In this document: in pieces, positions 19,844 through 30,450 of the stretch
Numbering within the stretch: the stretch's first letter is position 1
Layout of the letters: each line of letters begins with the position of its first letter
Assembly (NCBI RefSeq): GCF_022682495.2
Contig: NC_071391.1
Location: 81,371,161 to 81,435,160, forward strand
Direction of reading: 5' to 3'
Length of the DNA stretch: 64,000 nt
DNA from: Desmodus rotundus
Taxonomy: Eukaryota > Chordata > Mammalia > Chiroptera > Phyllostomidae
The notes under the pieces: model-generated
Told to the model about the DNA's origin: nothing
The model's input: only the letters and a program-made list of their open reading frames with translations
Databases searched by the model: none
Translations under genes and position numbers: made by a program

Positions 19844-21487
19844 GGAGAAGTGCCTGTTCAAGTCTTTTGCCCATTTTTTAATTGGGTTTTTTGTCTTCCT
19901 GGAGTGGAGTCTTGTGAGTTCTTTATATATATTTTGAAGATCAAACCCTTGTCTGAGGTATCATTGGAAAATATGTTTTCCCATATAGTTGGTTCTCTTT
20001 TCATTTTAATGCTGTTTTCCTTAGCCATGCAGAAGCTTTTTAATTTGATGAGGTCCCATTTGATTATTCTTTCCTTTATGTCCTTTGACTTAGGGGACAT
20101 GTCTGTGAAGATGTTGCTGCATGGAATGTCTGAGATTTTCCTATTGATGTTTTCCTCTAGGACTTTTATGGTGTCATGACTTGAACAGACACTTCTCCAA
20201 GGAGGACATACAAAGGGCCGAGAGACATATGAAAAGATGTTCAGCATCACTAGCCATCAGAGAGATGCAAATTAAAACCATAATGAGATACTACCTCACA
20301 CCAGTGAGTATGGCCATCATAAACAAATCAACAAACAACAAGTGTTGGAGAGGATGCAGAGAAAAGGGAACCCTAGTGCACTGTTGGTGGGAATGCAGAC
20401 TGGAGCAGCCACTGTGGAAAACAGTATGGAATTTCCTCAGAAAGCTAAAAATGGAACTGCCTTTTGACCCAGCAATTCCACTGCTGGGATTATACCCTAA
20501 GAGCCCTGAAAAACCAGTCCAAAAGAACCTATGCACCCCAATCTTCACAGCAGCACAATTTACAATAGCCAAATGCTGGAAGCAACCTAAGTTGCTTATG
20601 TACCATGCTTATGGATTGGAAGAATTAACATCATCAAAATGGCCATACTACCCAAAGCAATTTATAGATTCAATGCAATCCCTATTAGAGTACCCATGAC
20701 ATATTTCACAGATATAGAACAAACATTTTAGAAATTTATATGGAACCATAAACGATCCCGAATAGCTGCAGCAATTTTGAGAAAGAAGAACGAAGCAGGA
20801 GGGATCACAATACCTGATATCAAACTGTATTACAAGGCCACTGTAATCAAAACAGCCTGGTACTGGCATAAAAACAGGCACATAGACCAATGGAACAGAA
20901 CAGAGAGCCCGGAAATAATCCCAAGTCTTTATGGTCAATTAATATTTGATAAAGGAGGCAGAAGCATAAAATGGAGCAAAAATAGGTTGAAAGAACCTAT
21001 GCACCCCAATGTTCATGGCAGCACAATTTACAATTGCCAAGTACTAGAAGCAACGTAAGTGCCCATCAGCAAATGAGTGGATCACAAAACTATGGTACAT
21101 TCACACAATGGAATTCTATGCAACAGAGAGAAAGAAGGAGCCCCTACCCTTTGCAAGAGCATGGATGGAACTGGAGAGCATTATGCTGAGTGAAATAAGC
21201 CAGGCAGTGAGGGACAAATACCATATGATCTCACCTTTAACTGGAACATAATCAACAAAAGAAAAAAGCAAACAAAATATAACCAGAGATATTGGAATTA
21301 AGAACAATCTAACAATAGCCAGAGGGGAGGGGGGTGGGGACAGTGGGGAGAAGGGTTTTCAGGAACTACTATAAAGAACACATGGACAAAACCAAGGGGG
21401 AGGGTAGAAGCAAGGGAGGGAGGCTGGGGTGGCAGGGCGTGGTGGGGAGAAATTGCAGACAACTCTAATTGAACAACAGTAAAGTAA
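19844..21487 (+). mobile_element. Mosaic L1 inserted in HAL1 element 1
   Basis: Four blocks, given by their match to the full-length copy. (a) 19846-20178, reverse strand, ORF2 region of 9927-10250. (b) 20181-about 20597, forward, continuing exactly from 9925 to about 9530. (c) About 20598-20991, forward but upstream ORF2 sequence (about 10760-10385). (d) About 20992-21487, forward, 9600 to the 3' end. Blocks a-b are a perfect twin-priming inversion. Blocks c-d are joined by the same ORF2 deletion found at 52.19 kb. Block b jumping back to block c is not explained by a single colinear template. The tail ends in AACAACAGTAAAGTAATTAAAAAA. No convincing TSD was found. Confidence 0.85.
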
Positions 21488-21831
21488 TTAAAAAACAATC
21501 TAAAAACCAAAAACTAAACAAACAACTAGAACAGAAATAGAATCACAGAAATGCAGATCGCATGGAGGGTTATCAGTGGGGAGGCAGAGTGGGGAGAATG
21601 GGGGAAAAGGTACAAAGAATAAGAAGCATAATTTGTGGGCACAAAATAGATGGGGGGAGGTTAAGAATAGTATAGGAAATGGAGAAGCCAAAGACCCTAT
21701 ATATACGACCCATGGATATGAACTAAGAGGGGATATGCTGGAGGGTGGGGGTGCAGGGCTGAGGGGGATGAAGGGAAGAAAACATTGGGACAACTGTAAT
21801 AGCATAATCAATAAAATATGCTTTAAAAAAA

Positions 21832-21841
21832 AGTCAAAGAA
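21832..21841. repeat. TSD of HAL1-type element 1, right copy
   Basis: AGTCAAAGAA, matches 17976-17985. Confidence 0.7.
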
Positions 21842-22855
21842 ATGTAATTTGGTGTTAAAGCAGTCATGATCCCAGTAATTTCTCTCCGCAGTCATCAATT
21901 GCATTATCAGCAGCTGTGCTAACATGAATTCTCTTTTGGGTCCTCTATGGTTTCTGGACTCTTCAGTTTTCATTGATGGTACACATAGGCTTTGCTACAT
22001 TTCATGCTGTACTAGAGATCCATTTATTTCCCCTTTTAATCATGCCTTCCATGTTCCTATACCCTGTTCAAAACCTACCCATACCTCTTTCTCAGAAAGG
22101 AGAGATCAATGAAGTAAGTCACCTATCCCTATGGTCACCACTGATTGAATTGCAGTGAACATGTGATTCAAAGTGGCCAATCAGATTCTATCTTCTGAGA
22201 ATTTTGAATTGGGACCTAGACATTGAGTAAGGTGCTTGAACTGAGAAGAGATGTACAGCTCATGTGGGGGCTCAGGTACTTGCCCAAACAGAAAAGGTCA
22301 AAGGCATGGAAGGGGCAAAGAATGATGCAAATTTTTAGAAAGAGTGAGAGAAAGAGAAATAGAGAACAAGAGAAAGTATTTCTTTACTTCCTGTTGATTC
22401 TTTAATTCTCACCTCCAGTCGGTTATGAGGACTGACTATACTTTCTAACCTTGGGTTCTATAAGACACATCTGTCTCTTTCTCATAAGTCCCTTTTGTCT
22501 GAACAAGTTTGACTGAGGGGATTTTTCAAAATTTGTAACCAAGTCATTCCTAACTAAGACTTTGGCTAGGTATGGGGTTAAAGGAAAGATATTCTTCCCC
22601 ACCAAATTTAAGCTAAAAGAGAACATAGGTATCTTAGTGGGAGATGTGATTGCCTACTTTATTCCAGTAAGAAAGAGATATAGATTGTGTAATTTATTAA
22701 TACAGGATGTTATGTGAAGATTACTGTTATGTCAAGTATTCCATAAATGAAAAACTTGAAAGAAACTCAAACTATTTCATTCAGTGAATTTATTTGCGGT
22801 GGGGGGATTGAACCATCAGAAGATTCCCAGCTCCCAGCCTGGTATCCTGGAAAGC
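21842..22855. other. Unassigned sequence, no gene seen
   Basis: Mixed unique sequence. No named repeat and no plausible coding region. Confidence 0.4.
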
Positions 22856-23048
22856 ACATGGATTAGAATCAGAGATGGCTGGCTTGGGTCCTGTCACATC
22901 CTAGTTGCATAACTGTGGAAATTAGAACCTCATTTTCTTATCTGTAAACTGAATGCAATATATAAGGTTATTCAGGGATTTAAATGAAATAATATATGTA
23001 ATGTCTGACCTCATACATGGCACATGATAAACACTCAACAGTATTAAT
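22855..23048 (+). repeat. MIR SINE
   Basis: 'GGATTAGAATCAGAGATGG', 'GTTGCATAACTGTGGAAATTAG', 'CCTCATTTTCTTATCTGTAA', 'GGCACATGATAAACACTCAAC' in the MIR order. Confidence 0.8.
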
Positions 23049-23684
23049 TTGATCCATCTCTTTCTCCTCTCCATGCCCCTAGCTCTTCTTCTGACCACTA
23101 CTTAGGAATCAACTCCCTTTGATTCACATCTTTTTTAAACTTGAAGCTGCTCTTCCCTTCTCCTGCCACCATGGAGCAAGGTACTGAGAGAAGCCCACAA
23201 GAGACCTTGGTGCTCAGCCAGAGAGAAAGATAGTAGGGGAAAGCAAGAGTTCTGGAGGGATGGGGAGAGAGGGAAAGGGCTGCATGTGTAGCAAAATTCC
23301 TATGCACATTGCTGAAATTAAAAGCTCTCAGACAAAACTACTTTGGAACCAACCATTGAGCTCTTTTACTACAAAGACCAACTCCACCAAATATTTGCTA
23401 TGCCAGGTGTTTGGAGACACAGCTGTAGATAATGTCATGTAGATAACACTGATCCCTGAGCTATTAATTAGCTAAAAGCTGCTCCCTAAGCAGTTTTCTA
23501 AGCTGTCAGTTACAGCTTCTTATAATTTAATGTTGATTAAACATGGTTGTATGTTGGAGTTATAAAAATAAACCACTAAGATTGACTGCTCCTCTCTCTA
23601 AAGAGGTGAAAAAGTAAAATGAGTGTATTAAAAAAATACACATACACATGAGGGATAAGAAAGGCAAGTAATTTTTTGTTTTTA
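23049..23684. other. Unassigned sequence, no gene seen
   Basis: No recognised repeat or coding region. Confidence 0.4.
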
Positions 23685-24845
23685 TTTTCAACTTTATTGG
23701 GGTGACACTGGTCAATGATATAGATTTTAATGTACAGTTCCAAAGTTAAGTCTCCTTCAGTCACAATTTATCCCCTCTCTTCCCCCACCCCCTTTTCCCT
23801 CTGGTATCACTGTATTGTTATTGAGAACCACCCTGCCTGAGGCTGAGTGAGAGACCTTGGGACCCTAAGCCACTAAGGAGACAAAGCTTATTTTTCTAGC
23901 AGGGGTGCTGCCTCTGACCCCTTTTACTTCACCCTGCTTGGCCCTGAGTGGATGACCAATTAGACAATGATGGGTAAGATTCCTCAAGGGAGGGATGACC
24001 TAAGACAGGCACAGTCACAAAGAGGCCCTCAGGGAAGGGCTTGGGGGACTATAGAAAAAGGAGGTGATGGACCCTTGCCCCTAGGCTTTGACATAGCCTG
24101 AGTCCTCATTCCGTCTGCAAGAAGTCTCCTAATCTCTTGGCTGCCTTAGTTCCTCTGCCTGACTTAAGCCTGAAACAATGACAGAGGCTGGTGAATCAAT
24201 CCCTGTGCTGGAAAGGGCAGGTTCCCGGGGCAATCAGGCCTAAGAAAGAATACATAAAATCCTGTGAAACCTGCTTTGCTAAGAATGCCCTGAATTTTCT
24301 GATAAGGGTCCAAGCATGAATGAGTTTGTTCCCCAGAGTTTTATAGCTAATGGACCCTGACTCAGAATAAGCCCTCAGAGTTCTTTGTATGTTATCTATT
24401 GTTTGATCCTTACTGCCTGACAATGATTGATGAGCTTTATCTGTATTCCTGTGCAAATTGAACCCAATAAAGGCCCACTGAGGAACAGGCTCAGGCCCTT
24501 CTCCTTTGAGAGATCATCCACCTTTCCTCCCCAAGCAGATCATGTCTTGGTAGACTCATTTTCATCTGTGGCAGATGGGGGACTCTTCAGGCAAAGCTCC
24601 CCCACATATTGTTTGTGTTAATGAGTTTGTTTTGTTTTATTTTGATTTTTTGTTTTTTTGCTTAATCCCTTCATCCTTTTCATCCAGCCCCAAACTCTCC
24701 CTCCCCTCTGACAGCAATCAGTCTGTTCTCTGTATTTTTTAGTGTTTCTATTATGTTTATTTGTTTATTTTGTTCATTAGATTCCACATATAAGTGAAAT
24801 CATATTGTAGTTGTCTTTCTCTGACTGGCTTAAGGAAATCTTACA
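23685..24845 (-). repeat. Old L1 3' end split by a solo LTR
   Basis: Reverse-strand L1 3' UTR of an older Laurasiatherian type: 23685-23815 ('CAACTTTATTGGGGTGACACTGG', 'AAGTCTCCTTCAGTCAC'), resuming at 24607-24845 ('CTTAATCCCTTCATCC', 'CAGTCTGTTCTCTGTA', 'TCATTAGATTCCACATATAAGTG'). The two parts are contiguous in the family once the intervening LTR is removed. Confidence 0.75.
23816..24606 (+). mobile_element. Solo LTR of an endogenous retrovirus (class uncertain)
   Basis: A 791-bp block with TGT...ACA ends inserted in an L1. TAT (or TATTG, depending on where the LTR is taken to start) is repeated on both sides (23813-23817 and 24607-24611). An AATAAA polyA signal at about 24467-24472 with about 130 bp after it fits a U3-R-U5 layout in plus orientation. 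No internal viral gene, primer-binding site or second LTR remains, so it is a solo LTR left by recombination. I do not recognise the family; an ERV1-like class is a guess from length and layout. Confidence 0.6.
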
Positions 24846-26425
24846 TTTTGCCGCAGCATGGCGGGAAAGCAATTTTTATAATATTGGGCCATGAATAAAA
24901 TTGCTTACTAAAATTAAACAGTTATGAAGTCCTTAGTGGTCTCTGTATAAAACAGATGAGAGAATTTTTTTTTTAATTCAAGAATTTCTATTCTAAAAAG
25001 AACAAAAGTCTTCTGGAAGGACTACTACAGGGTAGGCTTGTCTAGGCCAGAGATAAGAATACATATGAGCCCTTTTCCACACTTGCATGTCCTGGTGGAT
25101 TGAGTCATCCCTAAATAATACAGTTGATTGGCCCCCATTCTTTTGTTAACATACAGCAGTTTTGTACAACTACTGTGTACTAAGAACTGGGAATACAAAG
25201 AATAAAAAACCATGAGGCTTTTTGCTCATGGGAGCTCTCAAGCTAGTAGGGAAGACAAGCATATGTATAGGTAAATTGTACTAAAATTTTGAGTTATAGT
25301 AGAAATGTAACTATACTCTGAGGGAACTTATAAGGCAGAGCTGTTCAGTCTGCTTAGGGGAATTGGAAGACTTCAGAAAGGTGACATGAGAGCTAGCCAT
25401 ATCCTTTTCCTCATCTAGAATTGCATATATAATTGCATATATACACATATACATACACAGAAACTATATGATGATGATGCCCTTTTCCCTACCCTCTAGT
25501 GTATGTACTAATACACATGAGAAATACAATTGTTTGGAGGGGAAATAAAATAAAACCTCAAGTATATCTATAATTGGGGTTCAGATGCAGATTGTGTGGG
25601 AGAACACATTCATGTGTGGGTAGATTTTTCCCAGAAGCGAAATTTAAGAGCAATAAAAGGACCCTAGAGAGAGGAGCCAGGTTTCATCAGTCAGACTCAA
25701 GGATAACCCAGAGGGTCAAAGGGGAGTGCTGTTCCAGGTGGCTGCATAGAAACGTGTCCCAGTCTTGTTATTCATTCTGAAGACATGTGGACACACTGAG
25801 GACACAAATGACACGTGTGTGGACAGAACAAGCAACACTACTGAACTCTTAACATTTTGAGTCTCAATTGACCAGATTTGGGGGCCCTCCTAACTCTTTG
25901 TGACATAGAGAGGGAGAGATTTCTACTTCTCACTTTACATGCCACACACAAACACCTGAACCATTATGGAATCATAAGGTGAGAACAATGATGTTCAAGA
26001 AAGACAAGCAAAAAGTTTTGCTATTGAACTCCTTTAAAATACAAGATTCCCTACTGCATCCAACTAAAGCTTCATTTATTCAACTATCTGAGAAGCAAAT
26101 CTCAAGTTCCTATTATGTGCCAGTGACACTCGGTGTTTAAGAGCTACTCACGCCTTCCCTCCTCGGTGTAAACAAAGGACCTTTCAGAAATGGACACATG
26201 GAGGCTAAAATAATACACTTCTATTCCTTCTCTATTAAATGAGATGGAGGCAGGCATGGAATAAGGAAGAAAATGACTTCTGTGGAAAAAATACAAAATT
26301 ATTGTCAATAGAGCTGGCCACTGGATGAGAACCACTCCTTCTTAAGCAAATGGGGCAATAAGACTGTTGGAACAGGCAGAAATAGCAGAAACTCTGACAA
26401 AAGAGGTTAAGAGGGCTGGTACAGA
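24845..26425. other. Mostly unassigned sequence, one ancient repeat
   Basis: No gene seen. About 25130-25260 carries a widespread ancient repeat phrase ('CTACTGTGTACTAAGAACTGGGAATAC'), family not assigned. A short AT/CA-rich run lies at 25425-25460. Confidence 0.4.
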
Positions 26426-26521
26426 GCAGTGGTTAAAAGTCTGCATTTGAATTCCAGCCCTACCACTTAAATCAATTTCCTCATCTCTAAAATGGGGATA
26501 TCAATATTTGCACTTAAGGTG

Positions 26522-26534
26522 TTTAATAAGGATG
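26522..26534. repeat. TSD of VES SINE, left copy
   Basis: TTTAATAAGGATG, identical to 26745-26757. Confidence 0.92.
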
Positions 26535-26744
26535 AGCCCTGGCTGGTGTGGCTCAGTGGATTGAGCTCCAGCCTGTGAACCAAAAGGTTGTCAGTTTGAT
26601 TCCTAGTCAGGGCACATGCCTGGGTTGGGGCCAGGTCTCCAGTTGGGGGCGTGTGAAAAGCAACTGATATCTCACACAACAATGTTTCTCTCCTTCTCTT
26701 TCTCCCTCCCTTCACCTCTCTCTAAAAATAAATTTTAAAAAATA
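26535..26744 (+). mobile_element. VES-type bat SINE
   Basis: tRNA-derived SINE with head GCCCTGGCTGGTGTGGCTCA, a box-B-like segment near 26590-26610 (GGTTGTCAGTTTGATTCC), the body 'GGGCACATGCCTGGGTTG', a CT-rich stretch and an A/T-rich end. Perfect 13-bp TSD. Box A- and box B-like elements would allow RNA polymerase III transcription. Retrotransposition of such SINEs uses L1 machinery. This family is the main evidence that the host is a yangochiropteran bat. Confidence 0.92.
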
Positions 26745-26757
26745 TTTAATAAGGATG
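26745..26757. repeat. TSD of VES SINE, right copy
   Basis: TTTAATAAGGATG, identical to 26522-26534. Confidence 0.92.
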
Positions 26758-26779
26758 TAATGATTGTTGGTCAGTAGTT

Positions 26780-27220
26780 ACCAAAAGTTTTCAGGGCAAA
26801 CCAAGCCCCTTTTTATATTAGTACTTGCACAGATCCCTCATTCAGACTGAAGGGTTTATTCTCTCACCTGCTGGGTGTTGTCACCACTGCCTTGGCCCAA
26901 GGCCATGCTCCCTTCCCAGGCAGTCCATATCCAATGACTGTTTGATGCCCAGGATATGGGACAGTGGGAATAAAGGCCCTGACTGCTCACACTAATAGGG
27001 ACCAACTAGGAAGGGCCATCCTTGCTCCAAACATCCCATAGGATCAGCTCAGCTGAGTCCTTGTATTTCCAACACAGTCTAACTTCATCCTCTGCTTCAC
27101 CCCACTTCCTTTCCTTCCCCTCACAGCATTGATCCTGGGAGCATTCCCTAGTAAACCTCCTCCGTGCTAATCTCCATCTCAGAGTTGACTTCCTGGAGAA
27201 CTCAGCTGGTAACAATAGAA
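26780..27220. other. Unassigned sequence, no gene seen
   Basis: No recognised repeat or gene. Confidence 0.4.
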
Positions 27221-27347
27221 ACATTGAAAAGAAGATATAATAAGACCTCATATGCCCTCCACTTGGGTTCAACAGTTGTTAACATTTAGCCAGAGCTGCA
27301 ACTTCTCTCCCAATCTCCCTCCTCCTCCTCTTCTCTCTCTCTCTTAT

Positions 27348-27585
27348 GTTCTTTAATACTCACCCAAGGATATTGATGTTAGAGATAGAGGAAGGGGCAG
27401 AGAGGAAGGGAAAGACAGAGAAAAACACCATGTGAGAGAGAAACAATGATTAGTTGCCACACCATGTGCTCCAACCAGAGATTGAACCCTCAACCTAGGT
27501 ATGTGCCCTGACCAGGGATCAAACCCACATCCTTTTGGTGTATGGGTTGATGTTCCAACAAACCAAGCCAACCTGCCAGAGCTCC
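27348..27585 (-). mobile_element. VES-type bat SINE (older copy)
   Basis: Reverse-strand VES: 'GTATGTGCCCTGACCAGGGATC', 'CAACAAACCAAGCCAACCTG' at the head end and a 'TTTAATACTCACCCAAGG' tail side. Diverged from the 26.5-kb copy. CT-rich flanks on both sides resemble each other but no clean TSD could be fixed. Confidence 0.8.
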
Positions 27586-27804
27586 TCCTTCTCTCTTGAT
27601 GAATCATTTTAAAAGTAAGTTGCAAAGAGCATGATACTTAACTCCTAAATACTTGGGCATGTATTTGCTAAGAATCAGGACATTTTCCCCCAAATCCAGT
27701 ATGGTATAACAATGCCATTAATATACCTAAGGAAATTGACGATAATTCTCTGATATCTAGTACTAATTGTCCTAACATATGTCTTATAGCTGTTTTAATT
27801 TTTT

Positions 27805-28003
27805 AAAAATCCTCACCTAAGGATATGTTTATTAATTTGAAAGAGAAAGATAGAGAGAGAAACATTGATAAGTTACCTCCCATAAGCACCCTAATGGGAT
27901 GGAACTGCAACCTGGGTACATGCCCTGATAGGGAATTGAAGCCGCAACATTTTGTTTTATGGGATGATGCTTCAACCAGTTAAGCCACCCAGCCAGTGTT
28001 ATA
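27805..28003 (-). mobile_element. VES-type bat SINE (older copy)
   Basis: 'CTCACCTAAGGATATG', 'GGGTACATGCCCTGATAGGG', 'CAACCAGTTAAGCCACCCAGCC' in reverse orientation. Similar but imperfect flanks (TTATAGCTGTTTTAA versus TTATAGATATTGA) suggest a decayed TSD. Confidence 0.8.
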
Positions 28004-29139
28004 GATATTGATTTTCAAAACAGGATTCAGTTAAGGTTCACATATTGTATTTGGTTGTTATGGAATTTTATTCTCTTTTAATTTAGAATTTTTTTAATGA
28101 TAATGAGTTTTTGAAGAGTCAGGCCAGTTTTCTTATAGAATGTCCCTCCCACACACTGGGTTTTCCTGATTGTTTTCTATGCATTATTTAATCTATTCTT
28201 ATTTCTCCTCTATTTCCTATAATCAAAACACCTTCCAGAGGCTTGATTAGAATCAGAAAAACATTTTTGGCAAGATTAGTTCCTAGGTGCCGTTTTATAT
28301 TCCATGTTCCGTGCTGCCAGTAGACATGTGCTGTCAGGCTGCCCTGCTATAACGGGTCCCTTGGTTAAGGTAACAGCTACCAGATCACTCCATCATAAAT
28401 GTCTACTTTCCTTTTTTGGAAGTAGTAATTAAAATGCGGATTGATATTTTAGTACTCGCCAAACCCTCTGCTCTTCTACCTCATGATTTTAGTGTCCGTG
28501 GTCTTTGCCTTAAACAATGATCATATTGAGGATTGTAGAATACCATTTTACTAATTCTCTCTTTCATTGCATTTTTATTACCTGGCATTCTTCTGTAAAG
28601 GATGATTTTCCTCCCCATCTAGCTCCCCTTTTTCTCTCCTTTTCTTTGTGTTAAATACCACTGTGGACACATAGATATTTTTAAAATATTTATTGGGCCA
28701 ATGTGGGCCCCTTCAAGTTGATTTGTGTGTGTTTTGGGCATGAACCTACCAGTATTTGAGCAGTCCTTGTTTTCTGGTTCAACAAGATTTCACAGGCTCA
28801 TAGGTCACCTTGTGCTTTCACTCCTTCAGCCCTAGAATCAGTCTTTCTTTTTTTAATGAGCTCTGATTGCTGTTAGTGGAAAATGATATTTAGAATCCAA
28901 GATGAAAGAACTAGGTATGCTCCTTGCTACCAAGAAGAAGGCACCTTTTATTTTATTTTATTTTATTTTTAATATTTTTTCATATTTTCAAACTTTTTAA
29001 TAAAGCAAATGTTCATGCATTTTGTACTGGTTTATCATGTAAGAATCTGTCTTAAAAGAACAATCAGAGAATACAAAAGTGAATGTTCAAAACTATTTAG
29101 TAAAGCATTATTTTCTTTTTTAGAGGAAAATCACTTCTT

Positions 29140-30450
29140 AATTGTTTGTGCTATTACAGTTGTCCCAGTTTTTCCACCTTTGCTCCCCCCAGCTCACTCC
29201 AGACTTCCACAATCATGGGTCCTTCTTATAGGTTCTTTCACTAATCCCTTCACCTTCTTTCAATCAGTCCCCACCTCCACCCTTTCTTCTTATAGCTGTC
29301 AGTATGTTCGATGACTCTATGCCTCTGGTTTTATTTTGCTCCCTAGCTTATTTTGTTCATGTGAGTCCACTTATAAATGAGATCATGTGACGTTTGTCTT
29401 TCACTAGCTGGCTTATTTCAATTAGCATAATAGTCTCCAGTTCAATCCATGCTGTCGTAAAAGGTAGGAATTCCTTCTTTTTTTCTGCTGTGTAGTATTC
29501 CATTGTGTAAATATACCACAGTTTTTTAATCCACTCACCAACTGATGGGTGCTGATGTTGTTTCCAAAGCTTGGCTATTGTAAATAGTACTACTATGAAC
29601 ACTGGGGTGCATGTATTGTTTTGAATTGGTGTTTCGGGATTCCTAGGGTATATTTCCAGCATAAGAACAGATACATAGATCATTGGAACAGAATAGAGAG
29701 CCCAGAAATAAACCCATGTCTCTATGGTCAGTTGATATTTGACAAAGAGGGCATGTGCATACAATGGAATAAAGACAGTCTCTTCAATAAATGGTTCGGG
29801 GAGAACTGGTATGTACATGAAAAAAAATGAAGCTAGACCACCAACTTACACCATACATCAGGATAAACTCAAAATGGATAAAAGATTTAAATATAAGTCA
29901 TGATACCGTAAAAATCCTAGTGGAAAAAATGGGCAGTAAAATTTCAGATGTCCCACACAGCAATATTTTTGCTGATATATCTCCTAAGGCAAGGGAAATA
30001 GAAGAAAAAATAAACAAGTGGGACTACATGAAATTAAAAAGCTTCTGCACAGGTAAAGAAACCATCATCAAAATGAAAAGGGAACCAACCATATGTGATA
30101 ACATAAAGGGTCCAGCACAAATAATGCCTTTTTTATTATAAAACCTTTTATTACAAAATCATAAGCATGTAATTCTGGAACATAATATCATACTCGAGCA
30201 CACCATATGACATTTTAAGTGAAAAGTTCAAATTGCTGTCTGTCTCACGCAAGACATTCCGATACCTTACCAACTACACTCAAGCAAGCCTCACTTCTGC
30301 TGGACCCTTTATTTGCCAATGATACACTGAACAGGGTTTAACCTCCAAAATATATAAAGAAGTCATATGACTCAACATAAGGAAGACAATCTAATTTAAA
30401 AAAGGGGCAAAAGACCTGAATAGACACTTCTCCAAGGAGGACATAAAGAA
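29140..30450 (-). mobile_element. Twin-primed older L1 with nested transposon
   Basis: 29140-29655 is reverse-strand L1 3' UTR and ORF2 C-terminus ('GCTATTACAGTTGTCCCAG', 'CTGGCTTATTTCAATTAGC'). From 29660 the strand switches: 29660-30105 and 30312-30450 read in ORF2 sense (translation includes [20 protein letters not shown] and INKWDYMKLKSFCTGKE). About 250 bp of ORF2 is missing between the arms. A 204-bp DNA element (30106-30309) interrupts the second arm. Stops are present throughout. Confidence 0.85.
30106..30309. mobile_element. Tc1/mariner-like MITE, 204 bp
   Basis: Terminal inverted repeats start AAGGGTCCAGCA at the left end and, read from the other strand, AAGGGTCCAGCA at the right end, with weaker similarity further in. 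TA lies on each side (30104-30105 and 30310-30311). Removing the element and one TA restores the L1 phrase GATAACATATTTGCCAATG, so both boundaries are certain. It has no transposase and no frame of note. TA target choice places it in the Tc1/mariner/pogo superfamily; I do not recognise the exact family. Confidence 0.85.

Larger units (their letters stand above)
17986..21831 (+). mobile_element. HAL1-type (ORF1-only) element 1, split by two L1s
   Basis: Plus-strand element whose own sequence is 17986-19488 (5' UTR and ORF1), 19779-19843 and about 21488-21831 (3' UTR with AATAAA at 21810-21815). The 3' UTR follows the ORF1 stop directly, with no ORF2. Its 5' UTR, ORF1 and 3' UTR align in order with the element at 58093-60035. 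Half-L1 (HAL1) elements are known L1 derivatives that keep ORF1 and lack ORF2, and they are expected to use ORF2p from full L1s. Flanking AGTCAAAGAA repeats support one insertion event. Two later L1 insertions lie within 19503-19763 and 19844-21487. Confidence 0.75.
26425..26780 (+). repeat. MIR SINE split by a VES SINE
   Basis: 'GTGGTTAAAAGTCTGCATTTG', 'AATTCCAGCCCTACCACTTAA', 'TTTCCTCATCTCTAAAATGG' form the MIR body. The 3' part continues after the inserted bat SINE at 26758. Confidence 0.75.
27220..28960 (-). repeat. Ancient L1M-type 3' UTR, split by two VES SINEs
   Basis: Order of antisense L1M 3'-UTR phrases: 'CAACAGTTGTTAACATTTAGCC' (27270), 'GGACATTTTCCCCCAAATCC' (27680), 'GGTTCACATATTGTATTTGG' (28035), 'CAGAGGCTTGATTAGAATCAG' (28237), 'ACCTGGCATTCTTCTGTAAAG' (28580), 'GGGCCCCTTCAAGTTGATTTG' (28704), 'AGAATCCAAGATGAAAGAAC' (28890). 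It predates both SINEs. Confidence 0.7.

Noticed and set aside
20977..21001. The shared L1 join as a spliced intron
   Set aside because: The removed segment does not start with a clear GT and end with AG at the join in the intact copy, and the join carries several bases matching neither side. A DNA-level deletion fits better, though cryptic splicing is not fully excluded.
26535..26620. tRNA gene at the start of the VES SINE
   Set aside because: The tRNA-like head is part of a dispersed SINE with a TSD and A/T-rich end. It lacks a believable cloverleaf with acceptor pairing.
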